DNA of 64,000 bases from Epiperipatus broadwayi (GCA_028023455.1 JAQFVV010012534.1:3171404-3235403), one strand, 5' to 3'. Shown: positions 35,585 through 48,151, counted from the first letter of the stretch. Translations and numbers: made by a program. Notes: generated from the letters alone by a model not told the origin.

Positions 35585-35800
35585 GTGCTCTCAGATCCAA
35601 GGCTTCTCACTGATGAAAGCCACATACTAGAAACTAATCTGGAAATATTGGATGAGTAGACACTAGATAGGGATTTTATGCATAAACCTTCTTGCATACA
35701 TTGATTACTCTGGCTTGCACTGAGTGGCACTATTGTATGGAGAGTTTCGTTTTTGTGTAAGCATAAAGGATGGTGATCATGTGATGTTTAGTGGTTTAAA
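35585..35800 (+). mobile_element. Family F3 repeat, full-length copy
   Basis: From GTGCTCTCAGATCCAAGGCT through the hammerhead, GAGTAGACACTAGATAGGG, TTGATTACTCTGGCTTGCAC, to the family end GGTGATCATGTGATGTTTA. About 215 bases with both ends present; the least rearranged F3 copy in the window. Confidence 0.7.
35604..35645 (+). ncRNA. Type I hammerhead ribozyme motif (F3)
   Basis: TTCTCA, CTGATGA (35,610-35,616), stem II region AAGC/ACTA with loop CACAT, GAAA (35,630-35,633), CTAAT, C (35,639), then TGGAAA. Core boxes intact, but helix III (ACTAAT) and stem I have lost pairs compared with the family form. Confidence 0.55.
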
Positions 35801-36990
35801 AGGCATAACCTTAATATAGTATATACTAATAATATTTTTTCATAAAACAATTCAAATCAATGGAATGACAGAGTAAAATCTGCTTAAAAGGGCAATATAC
35901 TTTTAATTTATTTTAAGTAAAAATCATACAAATTTAGATTTTAAAAAGTGATTAGGCATATTTGATAAATGGCAATAAAGTTCCCCATAACCGTTTTACT
36001 GTCAAACTGATTCAAATAATTAATATTTCTGTATACAATTTTTGAGAAATATAATTATGTAATGAAATCTTTTAAAATGTAACAATATTCTTATATCATG
36101 CTGTAGGGATTAATGCATATGAATGCTATTCCATAACTTGGGACTCTTGAAATCTACAATGTAAAGCATGGAATTTTTTCCAAGTAGCAACTAGCATTAG
36201 TATTTTTTTTTTTTCAGCTCGCTGGTTATAGAAAATGTGTATTGGTTAAAAAAATTGGCATTTTGTTATTGGTTGAAAAAGTTATGCTGGATTGATTGTA
36301 AAAACAAATGATTGCAATATGTTGTGGCTATCACTTGTGGGGTAGATGTCTATCCATTTACGTTCTGAGATCCAATTTATTTTTACCCTTTAATATGCTT
36401 TTTCCCACATAAAAGCATACTGTAAGGGCAACCAATGTTTAAGGCAAGCAGAAATTACATAATTAATACAATTTTATTTAGACATCAACTTGTTTTTAAA
36501 TTTGAGATTAAAATATAAGACTCCAATATTTAAAACTTTGATGGAATATCTTTATTTATATTAGAATATTGGCCACATTTATACTTCAACATCTTCATAT
36601 CAGTTGGTATGCAATTACAAATATCAAATTTTACAACTATTTACAAAAAAGATCAGTATTTTATTCCAATGTATAGATTTAGTTAGCATGTATTTGGACA
36701 GAATAAGAATAAGTTACTTGTTCAGAAATTTCTTTTAGAGCAAATGTTAAATGAGACTTTTCTAAAAAATTCTATAAAATTACAATTAGTACCTCACCAA
36801 TTCATTTTTGTATTTATTTACTACTTATTCACAATATATCCCTGTTTCCCATAGTCTTATGATTATAAAAGTATAAGTGACTATTTATTGTTTGATTCAG
36901 TCTTCTAAAAATAACTTACAAGTAAGATTATGATAAAGATTGCATTATTTACTGTATTTTATATAGATAAACCAGACTGTACTCAGGCTA
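35801..36990. other. AT-rich spacer
   Basis: No recognised feature. Confidence 0.35.
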
Positions 36991-38520
36991 TGTAAATTCC
37001 AATGTTTTTTTAATTGGTTGCTTTAATATATTTTTTTTTTTTTGTGATTCCATATGAATTAAATAAAAAATTTCAATATTATATATTAAACATGAGAAAT
37101 ATAATCAGCCAGAAGGCCTTCAATTATATGCTAGACAAGTAAATTAAACAAAACATTTTAATACTATATATTAAATGTAAGAAATATAACTATCCTGAAA
37201 TGATGACAATTCGACTTCGATTATATGCTAATGAAAACTAAATATAAATATGGTACTAAAGCATTTTAGTTTTCTCTTTACTATATCACATTTCAAACAT
37301 GAATTTATGAACTGTAATCACATTTTCTTTGTGATTTAAATCAAAGCCCTTGTACCGATTTTTTTCTGAGAGTTTTTTTTATAAATTCTTTGCATAAACA
37401 TAATAATATACTAACCAAAATTAAATGTAAATGCATTACTATAGCAGCTCCTTTTTCCCCCTCACTAAATATACTATAATCAAATTTTCTTCATGATATA
37501 AATATTATACCTCTGTAATTAAAAGCACATTATTTTCAGTGTTTTCTTTAACAGTGGAAACCATCATTACTGTGAAATTGCTTGTTCTATCAATTTTTTT
37601 TAATGATTCAATATAAATTAAACAAAACATTTTAATATTATATAAACAAATTTCCAAATTTTAATAAAGCTAAATTCAAATTTACATTTTCAAATACATT
37701 TGTTATATTTGATAGCTTTACAGTGAAAATATATATTTACTGGAGCACCTTCTGAATAAAAAATTAATTATTTTTTCAATTATCTTAATAGATTTTTTTA
37801 AACTCCATTAACAATTACCATTTATTAATGTTGCAATAATTTTTAAAGATTTAATGTAAATTAAACAAAACATTTTAATGTTATATAAATAAATTTCTGA
37901 ATTTTAATAAAGCTAAATTCAAATTTACATTTTTAAATATACGTTATATTTGATAGCTTTATGATGAAAATATATATTTACTGGAGTGCCCTCTGAATAA
38001 AAAAAAAATTTTTTTTGATTATCATAATAGTTTTTTTTTTTTTAGCTTCATTAACAGAAATGGTGGAATACAAAAATGCCAGTCATTTTTGTAATATATT
38101 ATTATTAAAAATTTTGCAATGTTTTTTTTAAACGGTTGCTTTAACAATTTTCTTTTTAAGATTTAATATAAATATGTTTTTTTATTAACATTGCTAATTT
38201 ATAAAACTTCATTAGATTTTAAATTAACAGTGCAAATAGGTTGTTCATCTAAACTATATTAGGAATTGACAGACCATGAATACAGAGTGCCTTAATGTCA
38301 AATTATGAATCAGCATTTGTGGCTGTTATTGCAGTTGGATGGGAATCCTTACCATAAAATATATGCAATATCTCTATAGTTAAGAGCATTTGTACTGATG
38401 TTTTTCCCAGCATTTTTTAGTGGTAGAATTACTTTCTTCACATAAACATAGTGGTTCATATGATATTGGACAAACATTCATTCACCAATCAGACAACAGA
38501 GAAAATATGAATTTTATATA
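36990..38520. repeat. Diverged repeat block, inverted relative to 17.6-19.1 kb, with internal tandem units
   Basis: Two units of about 250 bases start near 37,600 and 37,850 and share AATTAAACAAAACATTTTAA, TTTAATAAAGCTAAATTCAA, and TATATATTTACTGGAG followed by CTCTGAATAAAAAA. GGTTGCTTTAA occurs near 37,015 and 38,140. The right edge carries CATTCACCAATCAGACAACA and CTATATTAGGAATTGACAGA, complements of words in the 17.6-19.1 kb block. No coding motifs. Confidence 0.5.
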
Positions 38521-38865
38521 TATTTTCAGTCTTTTGTGTGCATAAAAGGATCTATTGCTGATTTTATAGTGTTCTACATTTGAGTATTTTTCCTTATATT
38601 TCTTCTAACTGATTGTCCATATTATCTGATAAGATTAGATCTTTATTTTTGAATCATTTTCTTTCTCTTCATTTTTCAAATCAAATTTTATTTTAATTTC
38701 TTCAAATTGACCATCCATACTAAATGATAAGAAAGGTTTTTCAGTTTTATTTTTTTCTTTTAATTCTGTTTCATTGCCCTTTATAATGCCCAAATCTAAA
38801 TAGCCCATCAAATATAAAATACTAATAAATTACATAAAAAAATAATTTTAAACCACTAAAGTATC

Positions 38866-39065
38866 ACATGATTGCCATTTCTTTATGCTTACAGAAGCTG
38901 TTAAAACAGTAGAAAAGTTTTCCACACAATAAAGACACTCAGTATAAACATTAGTAATCAATAGAAGCTAGAAGTTGTGCATCATAATCCCAATCCAGTG
39001 CCTTCCCATCCAATATCCTCTGACTAATTTCTAGAGCCTTGGATCTGGGAGCAATATCAGCTCAA
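38866..39065 (-). mobile_element. Family F3 repeat, hammerhead 5' half deleted
   Basis: Minus strand: CCCAGATCCAAGGCT is followed directly by CTAGAAATTAGTC, so the core CTGATGA and the 5' strand of stem II seen in the other copies are missing. The rest runs to the family end near 38,868. Confidence 0.65.
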
Positions 39066-39069
39066 CTTG

Positions 39070-40640
39070 AAAACATAATAATAAATTTCAATCTAATCCA
39101 AGATAATTTTTCTGTATAGACATACAGATCAATTTTTAATTTCATTTAAAACCATTACTTCTTTCTTCATTACTGTGCAATCTATTGATTCTTAACTAGT
39201 GGAGAAAGTTATTGGATAATTTCAGTTATATATTTCACAAGACGTACTAGAAGATATTTGTTATAAAAAATAAATATGGAGAAGATCTATAAAAAAGAAT
39301 TACATTTTTTTTGTTTTCTTTAATATGCTCTAAAATGATTTATTAAAGGAATATTATTTTGATAATGATGTAAAAAAGACAAAATCATTATATTAAATTT
39401 AATAATGTTATGGCATTATTTGCAGTTTGTGAAGATGAATTTTCACAAAAATGTATGTAGGATTGATAGATCATGTAAAAGCTTTAGAATGTAAAAGAGG
39501 TAGTGAAATAAAAACATTAAGAACAAACACTGAACATAGATCAAATCAATGCTTTCAATATATGGGAAAATAAATTCCAATGATGCAAAAAATGATTAAA
39601 AAATATCATAGTGATATATAGAACATCTATGGCTTTGAGTAAAAACATTATTTATAGTTCAATAAAATTATACTTATGAAAGATGTTCATTAGACATTTT
39701 GGGAACATTTCTAGCAAAAGTGTGAACAATAAGAGCAAGAAAGGATTAAAAATAAAAGGTTTTCAAAATGTAGATGTCAATGAGAATAAAATAAATAAAT
39801 TGGAAAAAATAAAATTTGGGATTGGAAAAATGTTGAAAAGATTATGAGAATAAATATATTTATTGAAAAAATTGTTAGATGAAAATTAAGCCAATGTGAA
39901 CAAGTGCTCATAGGCAAGGAAACCATGGAAGATATGTTGAAAACTACTGTGAAGATAAAAGAGAGAAAAAAAAGTTGTGAGAATTCTAGTATATGACCCT
40001 TTTTGTTTGCAAACCAATCATGATGATGACTATTATATCGCTTGGTGTTTCTGTGTTTAATTTGAGAACTGTGATAAGTGATTGGCCTAAATATTTTTTT
40101 TTGTCAAATTTTATTTGTTAATGTATTCATAAGTGATGAAGTAGAATTCAAATGCTTTTGTCCAAAGTAAAACTCTAATAACTCCTCTATTATTGGCATT
40201 ACAATTCAATGTCTTAATTTGACAGAGACGGCCATTAATTGTTTTTCTCTTTACCTCTAATATAGAATAAAAATTAAACTTTGTAATTAAATTGTAATAG
40301 CTTCCTGCAGTAATACAAGCACTTCTTATAATGAACAATAATAATCTTAATTATTTAAAGTCTTAAATGCATTTTCAGTGCAAACAATATTTTCAAAAGA
40401 CAAAAGTTATACTTTACAATTATGCATGTTACTATAACACTTGATTTTTGAAGAGGGTATTCTATAGTCAAAATGCATTTAGGTTTTAAATACTCAAATC
40501 TATTATTATAAGATTCATATAAATTGATGCAAAAAAGTTATTAATCACTAATAAATTATTTTTATTTTTTTGGTATTCATGTACTAATTTTAACAGAGCC
40601 ATAAAACCATAAATCTATAGAATAAAAAGTATTATCTTTG
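39070..40640. other. AT-rich spacer
   Basis: A-rich, purine-biased stretch from about 39,360 to 39,990 could be a decayed retroelement but shows no motif I can name. Confidence 0.35.
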
Positions 40641-40649
40641 CTGAAGGAG

Positions 40650-41735
40650 AGAATCCATCTCATCTCCTATATGGATGATGTGGTGGTTTTTCTCACTTAA
40701 TAGGAGGAATTTACAAGGCTTGAAGAGCTCTTGGACTAATTCGAATCTGAATTTGGTCTAAGGGTCAATGAGGAGAAATCAACCATATGATCAATTAAGA
40801 CTGGGAAGCAAATTTCTGGCAGGTTCAAAGTTCCTCCTCAGAAGTTCCTGGGATTCCATCTTGCTCCCCCCCCCTCCATTTAAAATGAAGAAGGATATTG
40901 AAGATAGTTTATTGATCAAAATAGCAAACTTTGTCAGATCTCTGGTAAAAATATTTATCATTGTGGAAAAAAGCTCTGTTGAATGCTGATATGCTCCCAA
41001 AGATTACATACTTCCTTGTGGGTTTTTCTTTGATGAAAACCTTTATAAGGAAAGTTGAAATTCAATGTAGGAAATTATGTTGGGGGGGGGGGAGCTCCTG
41101 TCATCAGTCTAAGGCTCCTGCAGAGTCCGAGGCAACTAAATGGCTTAGGTCTACATACAACTAAGACCTGTTTAATACAATGTACTCATAATATCCTGGT
41201 AAAATTGTTCATCAATAATCCTGACATGGAGAGTCCGATTCATTCAGAAGAAATTATTCTGATGGATCAACCTCCCACCCAAAAGTGGGAAGCTATGGAT
41301 ACACAAACAAGTGTCTTTGATTTTGGAAAAAATTTTAAGGTCAGGAATACTGCAACTATGTTTAATAACAAGATAAACTATTGGAATACATATGAACTTA
41401 TGAACCCAAATAAGACAAAAATAGATAACATTCTGTCCATTGAGATCCTAAGGTTCTCTAGGTTGACTAAGCAATTAAAAACCAAAATTTATGGATTTTC
41501 TGATCAAGGTCAACCTGGGGGTCTTACCTACTGCAGCTTTTCTGCATAATCAAAGCGGTTATGATTTGGACACTATATACTCCTTATGTAGAAAAGATGA
41601 TGAGACAATGGTACATATCCTAGAGTGCCAAATTTGGACTATCCTGTGTAAGACCATCAAATCCTTTATTAACTATAGTGAAGCAATGTGCTTACACTTG
41701 ATAAAAGCCTTTAAGAAAGGTCACACATTATAAAA
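40650..41735 (+). pseudogene. Non-LTR retrotransposon RT remnant (YMDD type)
   Basis: SYMDDVVVFL begins just before 40,668 (YMDD at 40,668-40,679), the RT catalytic motif C, followed after stops by GLRVNEEKS, the usual segment downstream of motif C. Further on, the ORF at 41,055-41,549 and the overlapping one at 41,491-41,733 give the C-terminal domain: DFLIKVNLGVLPT and a cysteine-histidine box in which C33, H42 and C46 of the last ORF remain, with Y30 where the first cysteine should be. Frame changes occur at runs of ten C (about 40,866) and eleven G (about 41,083). It is related to the element at 54.2-57.8 kb (shared DFLI-x-x-NL-x-x-LPT). 5' part absent. Confidence 0.75.
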
Positions 41736-41739
41736 CTAC

Positions 41740-43590
41740 CAACATTTATCAATATCTGTATTTGGACACTGAGAAATAAACTGCTTTTTGAGAGTGAGAA
41801 AGATTATGACCCAGTTAAAACAACAGTGTATTTATTACAACAAATGAAAAAGACAGACAAAAATTTTCACCAAAAATGGCTAATCAATTAAACATCTCAA
41901 ATCAATCTAAGATAATATATGAGTCTGGAGGATATTGAAGCATAACATTGTACAAGAAACTAGCCATAGGAATATTCATTGGATTACTCGCAGCATCAAG
42001 AATTAGCTGAAGAAGATGGGCATTTTTAAAAGTGGACATTAGGTGATGAAGAAGGAAAAAAAGTGCAAAGGTCTGACAGCTGGAGTAATTGAATGATTTG
42101 GTGTCTAAGCAGAAAAATCATTTAGTTAAGTGACTGCGTGATAATGCTTCAAAGATGTGAATGTTTCGTTAAAGTAATGTATGTAAATTGAGGAAACTGA
42201 TGTACACCTAAATGGTAGAAGGAGAACTCAATTTTTTTACATTTGCTTTGAGAAGTTATCTATATTCTTGTAAATTATATAAATTGATTGTCGTATAATC
42301 AAAAATGTTGATTCTGATGGATGGCCCTGATAGGAGGCTTATGTTAATTTGATATCATTTAATGCTCCTTAGGTTGCTTTTAAAATAAATTAACATGTTA
42401 TTTGATTTATTATACGTTATTGATCATAATGTTGAATTCATTGTAAATTAACGTGTTTTTTGATTGATAAGAACTCTATATATATACAAGGTAATCTTAG
42501 TACAAACGGTATATTTGATATGTAACTTTATATAATTCATAAGAAGGGTGAATAAAGTATATTTTAAAAGATACAAAGCACTGTGTTTATGTCCTCAATA
42601 CTGGGAAACAAAACTCTCATGAAAATAATATTTTCAATGTGCTCTTTGGGTTTTCCTTGAAATGTTATATAAAATTTACACTACTAATATTTTGTTTCAT
42701 ATAAAAATTCATAAAGAAATAGGAAAAATAAATGACTAAAAAAAAGATAAGTATGGGAAAAATGAAAGAAAAAAAAATTAGTGCTTTTAAATACGTGACA
42801 TGAATATCTAAAGACAGAAATCGTAAAATACTTTAAAAGATTTAACTTGCATATATGCAGCTAAGTATAACTATTGTAATACTATTGAAATGTTCAGAAA
42901 GCAATTACAGGTCCCACACGAAGTAAGCAATAATGAATTCTAGAATAACAATCACAATAATGATGAGAATCGTCCACTTAATGATTTTTTGTTACATGTA
43001 CTGTCCCCCTTTTGGTTACACAAGATAATACCTGAAAGGACAATTTGACATGTATATTTGTACATTACTTTTTAACTACTTTAAAAATAATTTAATAATT
43101 TTTCTAATAGTAAATCAAATCTAAAATGAATAAATTACTATTTCATTTCTAAAAAAACAAACAAACAACAAATTGAATAAAGTTTAATTAGGTGAAATAT
43201 TAAAAAAAAAATTGTTATTGATTAACTAAACAAATTGCTTAATGTGAATAAATAATGAATTATTAATAACAAATATAAATACACACACAAAAAAAAAGAA
43301 GATTGAAGTCAAAGTTAATCTATTACAAAAAAATATTAAAAGTTAATTGATTTTAAGTACAATTTCAAATTGCAAGTTTAAAAAAAAAAAAAGAGGGGAA
43401 TTGCAAAATTTAATAAAAAAATTTTGAATGGAAAAAAATACACATATATTAAATTTTGTAAATGTTCCGATAAATATAAGACAAATTAAAAAAACAAAAA
43501 CAAATGAGTTTAAGAAGAAAATAAGCTTATTGTATGAGAAATTAAATACTAATCATAAGAGGAAAGTTTGAAAAGACAAAATTAACTGCT
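41740..43590. other. AT-rich spacer, possible LINE 3' tail
   Basis: The first few hundred bases may be the 3' non-coding part of the preceding RT remnant; no tail marks its end. Nothing else recognised. Confidence 0.3.
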
Positions 43591-43599
43591 ATTAATCTA

Positions 43600-43880
43600 G
43601 AATAATCTATATCCGCACCATTCCTCATTGGGGCAGTCATTTACAACAGATCAATGGTTTTAGATCAATTACCAATAACCATGTAAGCAGTCTTATACCC
43701 CAATTGGACAAACCACTCTGCAACTAACCGTTTTACACTCTATTCCTTTGTTTCTTATATATATATATCTGGGCACCGATAGGCTATTTGAACCTAGATA
43801 ATAAACTCACATTGGATACCTACTTATAATCATACCTAATTTGAACCTCAACTGGTACATTATTTATAATAGTATATAGG
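43600..43880. other. Weak LTR-like patch
   Basis: GGCACCGATAGGCTATTTGA followed by ACCTAGA, next to (TA)n, resembles GGCGCCATCTAGGCATTTGA / ACCTAGA in the 59-63 kb LTR. Similarity is short and could be chance or a distant relative. Confidence 0.2.
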
Positions 43881-46725
43881 ATTTCCATTTTATAATAGTA
43901 TATCGTTTGCACTTGTGTTACTGGAAAAACATCCTCATTATTCTCTAATTGTGCAAATAAATTATTATACAAATTATCACATAAATCATGTTTAATATTT
44001 TAACATCATAGATCCTTTTAGGAGCTTGTATTTCATAATTTAACATTATAAGTCTTTCAAGCTCATATTTAATAATATAGATCATCATAAAGTTTTACCA
44101 GTTCATATAATACTATAGATCATTGATAGTAGTCATATCCTTTATGCTGATTAACAAATAATAAACAAACTGAGAACTATTATTTATATGGTCATTTAAT
44201 ATATTTATCTAGAGCATTTATGATATAATAAAATGATGATGATAGCACATCTTTATCCAGCCACAGCTCTATGCCTAACTCACAACTAACATTTCAATCA
44301 TTCATTAAAATATTATTACACTTTTAAACTCTGTTTATGATCAGAATTCACCAGTGATGATGATGACTGAACTATTTTTATAAGACCATAACTAACTCTA
44401 AGAAATATATAAAATTATTTTAATAATAATAAAAAAATATTTATTATTGGCTAGTCATCAATATACAAATAAAAAAATTACATAATTAATACATTCAAGT
44501 AATAATAATAATCAAAAATTCTTCCTCCCTTTCTCCCTAATGTAATTTAAACTCAGTCGTTAATAGTAAAAATATATATGAATGTTAATACATTTAGTAA
44601 CCTTAAATATATCACGAAACCATTGAAAAATTAGATTTCATAAATAAACATCCGATGCACGCACATACTCGTACATTATATATAATAAATTCTATGCCTA
44701 TAATCTTAAAAACAATAATCGAGAAATAGGTAGAGAAAATTTAGTTAAAGTATAAAGATAGGAATATTTAAAATAAAGAGTTATTTATATCAATTTCCAT
44801 TAATCTAGGTTGTTAATTAATTTAAAATCTATTCCCCATTATATTAAACTTCTACCCTTCTCCTTTCTCTGGATTTTTACGTTCATACTCAACATATTTT
44901 CGTGTAGGCATATATATCCTTAGGTGTGTGTGTGTGTGCTACTTCCCATTATTAATAAATCTTGTGTTTAACCTTTATATATGATAAGAATCTATTTTTC
45001 ACGATACCTGAATTAATACATAATAAAAACATTTTATAAAAAAAAAATACATATGTAAATGATTACATGTAATGGTAATCAATTAATACACAATATATTG
45101 AGAAAGTCAATATTAATCATTATTTTAAAAAAATCTTTTCTAATAATTAATTATTATTTTAATACTTTGGAGAGAAAGAAAATTGTTAAGAGTCAGTGAG
45201 AAAATAAAATTAAAATTAATATTACCAGGCTCCTTTTCTATTTCCGATGCAGAGACCATTTCAGTGAGTTTTGAATTTCATTTTAAAGTCAGCTTGTTCA
45301 AGGTTAAAAATTTGAATTCGGGACATACCAATGTTTAGCACATGAATTACAGCAGTTTTACTGGAAAAGTTCTGTTTGAAGCTTAAGCTTATAATTTTTC
45401 TTTCTGTTTTACTGCAATGATGATGATGATGTTGTTGTACAGATTGCATTTCTTTAAAGACCCTATTTTAGTAGTAGGATGGGTTCTTCATTTCTGCTTT
45501 CTCCTGCTCAATGTATGGGTATGTTAATAGATAAATGGATATTTCTGATTTTAATGTATTTTCAGCATTTTATTTTGTGCTCAATTGGAATCCACCAATG
45601 ATAGAGGTAAAGTCATAGCAAGGTACAGAGTCATCTTTAGTCTGGAGATCAACAAAAGGATGTTATTTGTTAATTTCCTTTTTAGATTTAACTCTTCTGA
45701 TGTGCATAGAGTTATTTGGGTAGTCAAAAGGTATCCTCAACAAAATGATTCTAGTCCTCTATAATTTGTAGAATGTTCTCAAACATATAAAAATAATGTT
45801 GTACTGGATCCAAGCAGCAATCAGACTTGTTAATCCCTTCTAAATCTGGTTATCCATAAAATATACCTTATTCAGTGCAGCTGCGATACTAATATCTCTT
45901 TGATTTTTATCTTATTCTTTGGGTGGTCAAAAGTGATCAACAGTTCTTTTTAATTTTAAACTGCTTACAAATGAGTTATTTTTTTCTCACTCCCACTTTT
46001 CTAACATTGAAGTTATCTTAAAATTGACTTTATCTCTCTCAAGTTTTTTTTAGCATTAGAATGAAATCTTTACAATTGACAATCTTTCTTAAACTTTTTT
46101 TTAAAAATTGATCATATCCCTCTTTTTTTAACACCTTTAAATAAAAAGGATTGGATTTAAATAATATATAAAAAACATTTTTATATAGAAAATATGAAAT
46201 TATTTTAAAACCTTTTGATATATCTGTAAATGTATAAATTTTAATGTTTGTACATACACACGCATCTACTCATATCTGTAAAACTTGCCTATTGAAAGTA
46301 ATCTAAACAATCAGAAAAGCTGCAGATTATAAAGTATTAAAAAGTCGTAGAATAAATTAGTAATGAAAAAGTATTAAAAATACTATTAATAATAAAAAAA
46401 AATTATAATTCATTAGATATGAATTATAGCATACAAAGTTAATTAGTAGATCTAAAAAAATGATTTATAAAATCTAGTTACAGACAACTATATTTAATTC
46501 TGAAATATACATACTATTCAAAATATATATATACATTATTCTCTTTCACTAATAAAAATCGGATGAGGGGAGAGAAAAATGTTTCTCCCTTTTTCCTTTT
46601 GAGGTCTTTGGGGTTTGTAATGTAGGGTTTAAACTCAAAACCCTACAATATATATAATAATAAAATATATTCTACTAAATTATGTAGAGAAGTCTCAACT
46701 GTTATGTTAATAAATCTTTAGTATA
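43881..46725. other. AT-rich spacer
   Basis: Only simple-sequence and a small hairpin (GTAGGGTTT/AAACCCTAC, about 46,622-46,646). No gene supported. Confidence 0.4.
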
Positions 46726-46730
46726 AAACA

Positions 46731-46956
46731 ATATTTGTTACTTAGTTGAACCAGGTTTTTGATACAATACATTTTTGTAAATACATTAGCACATCCACAT
46801 GCATATAAATATACATCAAGTTAGTTACAGTAACTAACTTGATGTCTGTTTATATGCATGTGGATGTGCTAATGTATTTGCTAATGTCCACTATAATCGT
46901 ACTTTAACAAACATGCATTGTATCAAAAGCTTGGCTCAGCAAAGTAACAAATATTA
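46731..46956. mobile_element. Foldback element
   Basis: Centre at 46,829 (CATCAAGTTAGTTAC and its complement). Arms pair outward through CACATCCACATGCATATAAA / TTTATATGCATGTGGATGTG and again at ATATTTGTTACTT / AAGTAACAAATAT, with one arm carrying an extra insertion of about 25 bases. Ends in an (AT)n run. Confidence 0.7.
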
Positions 46957-47120
46957 TATATATATATATATATAAAGCAAGTCATATATAATGTGACATT
47001 ACTTTTATAAGCTTGTAGTTACAAAAATGCAATAAAGAGAGCGTACCAATAGCTCAAACAAGCTCTTAATTAATAAGTGCAGTATGAAAATATATTTAAA
47101 ATCTCTATCCAGAACACTCT

Positions 47121-47169
47121 CTTCTCCAAACCAAATGGTTTTGAGCTTATGGCTCATGTCAGTGAAGAG
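47121..47169 (-). ncRNA. Hammerhead motif (F2, mutated core)
   Basis: Minus strand: CTCTTCA, CTGACAT, stem II GAGC-CATAA-GCTC (perfect), AAAA instead of GAAA, CC-ATTT-GG helix III, UUU site, TGGAGAAG closing stem I with seven positions mostly paired. Two core changes, so probably inactive. Confidence 0.6.
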
Positions 47170-47817
47170 CTAGAATATTTGGACACTAGATCTAAAATAT
47201 AAAGTGAAAACCCAGCATTTATTTCAAACGTATATTTAAGTAAAAACTCTGAAATTTTCGGACATGAAAATGTCTTTAAATCCAGCTAACTAACTTAAAT
47301 AACTATATGGGACTGAACTAAATTCAGATCTACCATATTTTAATAGCCAAAGCCTTAATGGTAAAATTATAAAAATTAATAAAGCAAGTCATATAAAGAG
47401 AGCATACCAATAGCTCAAACAAGCTCGAAACCAGTTGGTCTGGAGATAAGAGTGTTCTGGATAGAGATTTCAAATATTTTCTCATACTGCACTTATTAAT
47501 TAAGAACTTGTTTGAGCTATTGGTATGCTCTCTTTATGCATTTTTGTAACTACAAGCTTATAAAAGTAATGTCATGTTATATATGACTTGCTTTATTAAT
47601 TATTATAATTTTACCTTTAAGACTTTGGCTATGATGAGGCTATTAAAATATGGTAAATCTGAATTTAGTTCAGTCCCATATAGCAATGTAAGTTAGATAG
47701 CTGGATTTAAAGTCATTTTCATGTCCGAAAATTTCAGAGTTTCTACTTAAATATATGTTTGAAATAAGTGCTGGGTTTTGAGTTTATATTTTAGATCTAG
47801 TGACCGAATATTCTAGC

Positions 47818-47863
47818 TCTCCATTGACGTGAGCCATAAGCTCGAAACCAGTTGGTCTGGAGA
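47818..47863 (+). ncRNA. Type I hammerhead motif (F2)
   Basis: Stem I TCTCCA (47,818-47,823) pairs perfectly with TGGAGA (47,858-47,863). Between them: TTGACGT (47,824-47,830) at the core position, stem II GAGC-CATAA-GCTC (47,831-47,843), GAAA (47,844-47,847), helix III CC-AGTT-GG with the A-U closing pair, and the cleavage triplet GUC ending at 47,857. All three stems are well formed. Two core positions differ from CUGANGA (C3 to U and A9 to U), so activity is uncertain. Confidence 0.7.
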
Positions 47864-48107
47864 TGATAGTGTTCTGGATAGAGATTTTAAATATTTTCTC
47901 ATACCAGACTTATTAATTAAGAGCTTGTTTCAGCTATTGGTACGCTCTCTCTTTATTTATATATATATGAAAAACAAAAAACACAAGTTAAAAACTTGCA
48001 TACGCTTGTATTTATGACTATAGATGGCGTTATACCAAAAACACCTTCAAGCGTTTGTTTACATAAACGTCAGAGCGAGTATTTCACTATCTCTAACTTA
48101 ATTTCCA

Positions 48108-48151
48108 CCTTCATATCATGATTTGAAGCTATTTGCTATCATCAGTGAAGG
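48108..48151 (-). ncRNA. Hammerhead motif F1 copy 1 (G12 mutated)
   Basis: Same architecture as the intact copies with CTGATGA at the core, but the GAAA box reads CAAA. Stem I CCTTCA/TGAAGG perfect. Expected to be inactive. Confidence 0.7.

Larger units (their letters stand above)
46972..47956. mobile_element. Family F2 hammerhead array, inverted tandem units of 417 bp
   Basis: Left arm (46,972-about 47,420) reads on the minus strand, right arm (about 47,421-47,956) on the plus strand. In the right arm GAAA boxes at 47,427 and 47,844 are 417 bases apart, so the basic arrangement is a tandem dimer. Shared words are GAGCTATTGGTACGCTCTC, TGACTTGCTTTATTAAT and TTTCATGTCCGAAAATTTCA. The right arm starts at AAGCTCGAAACC, in the 3' strand of hammerhead stem II, joined to the middle of a minus-strand unit body. 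The array is bounded by (AT)n on both sides and directly precedes the F1 array. No ORF of substance. Confidence 0.75.

Noticed and set aside
47829-48017. 62-codon ORF starting next to a hammerhead
   Set aside because: Starts inside ribozyme stem II and crosses from F2 through (AT)n into F1; not a protein-coding unit.
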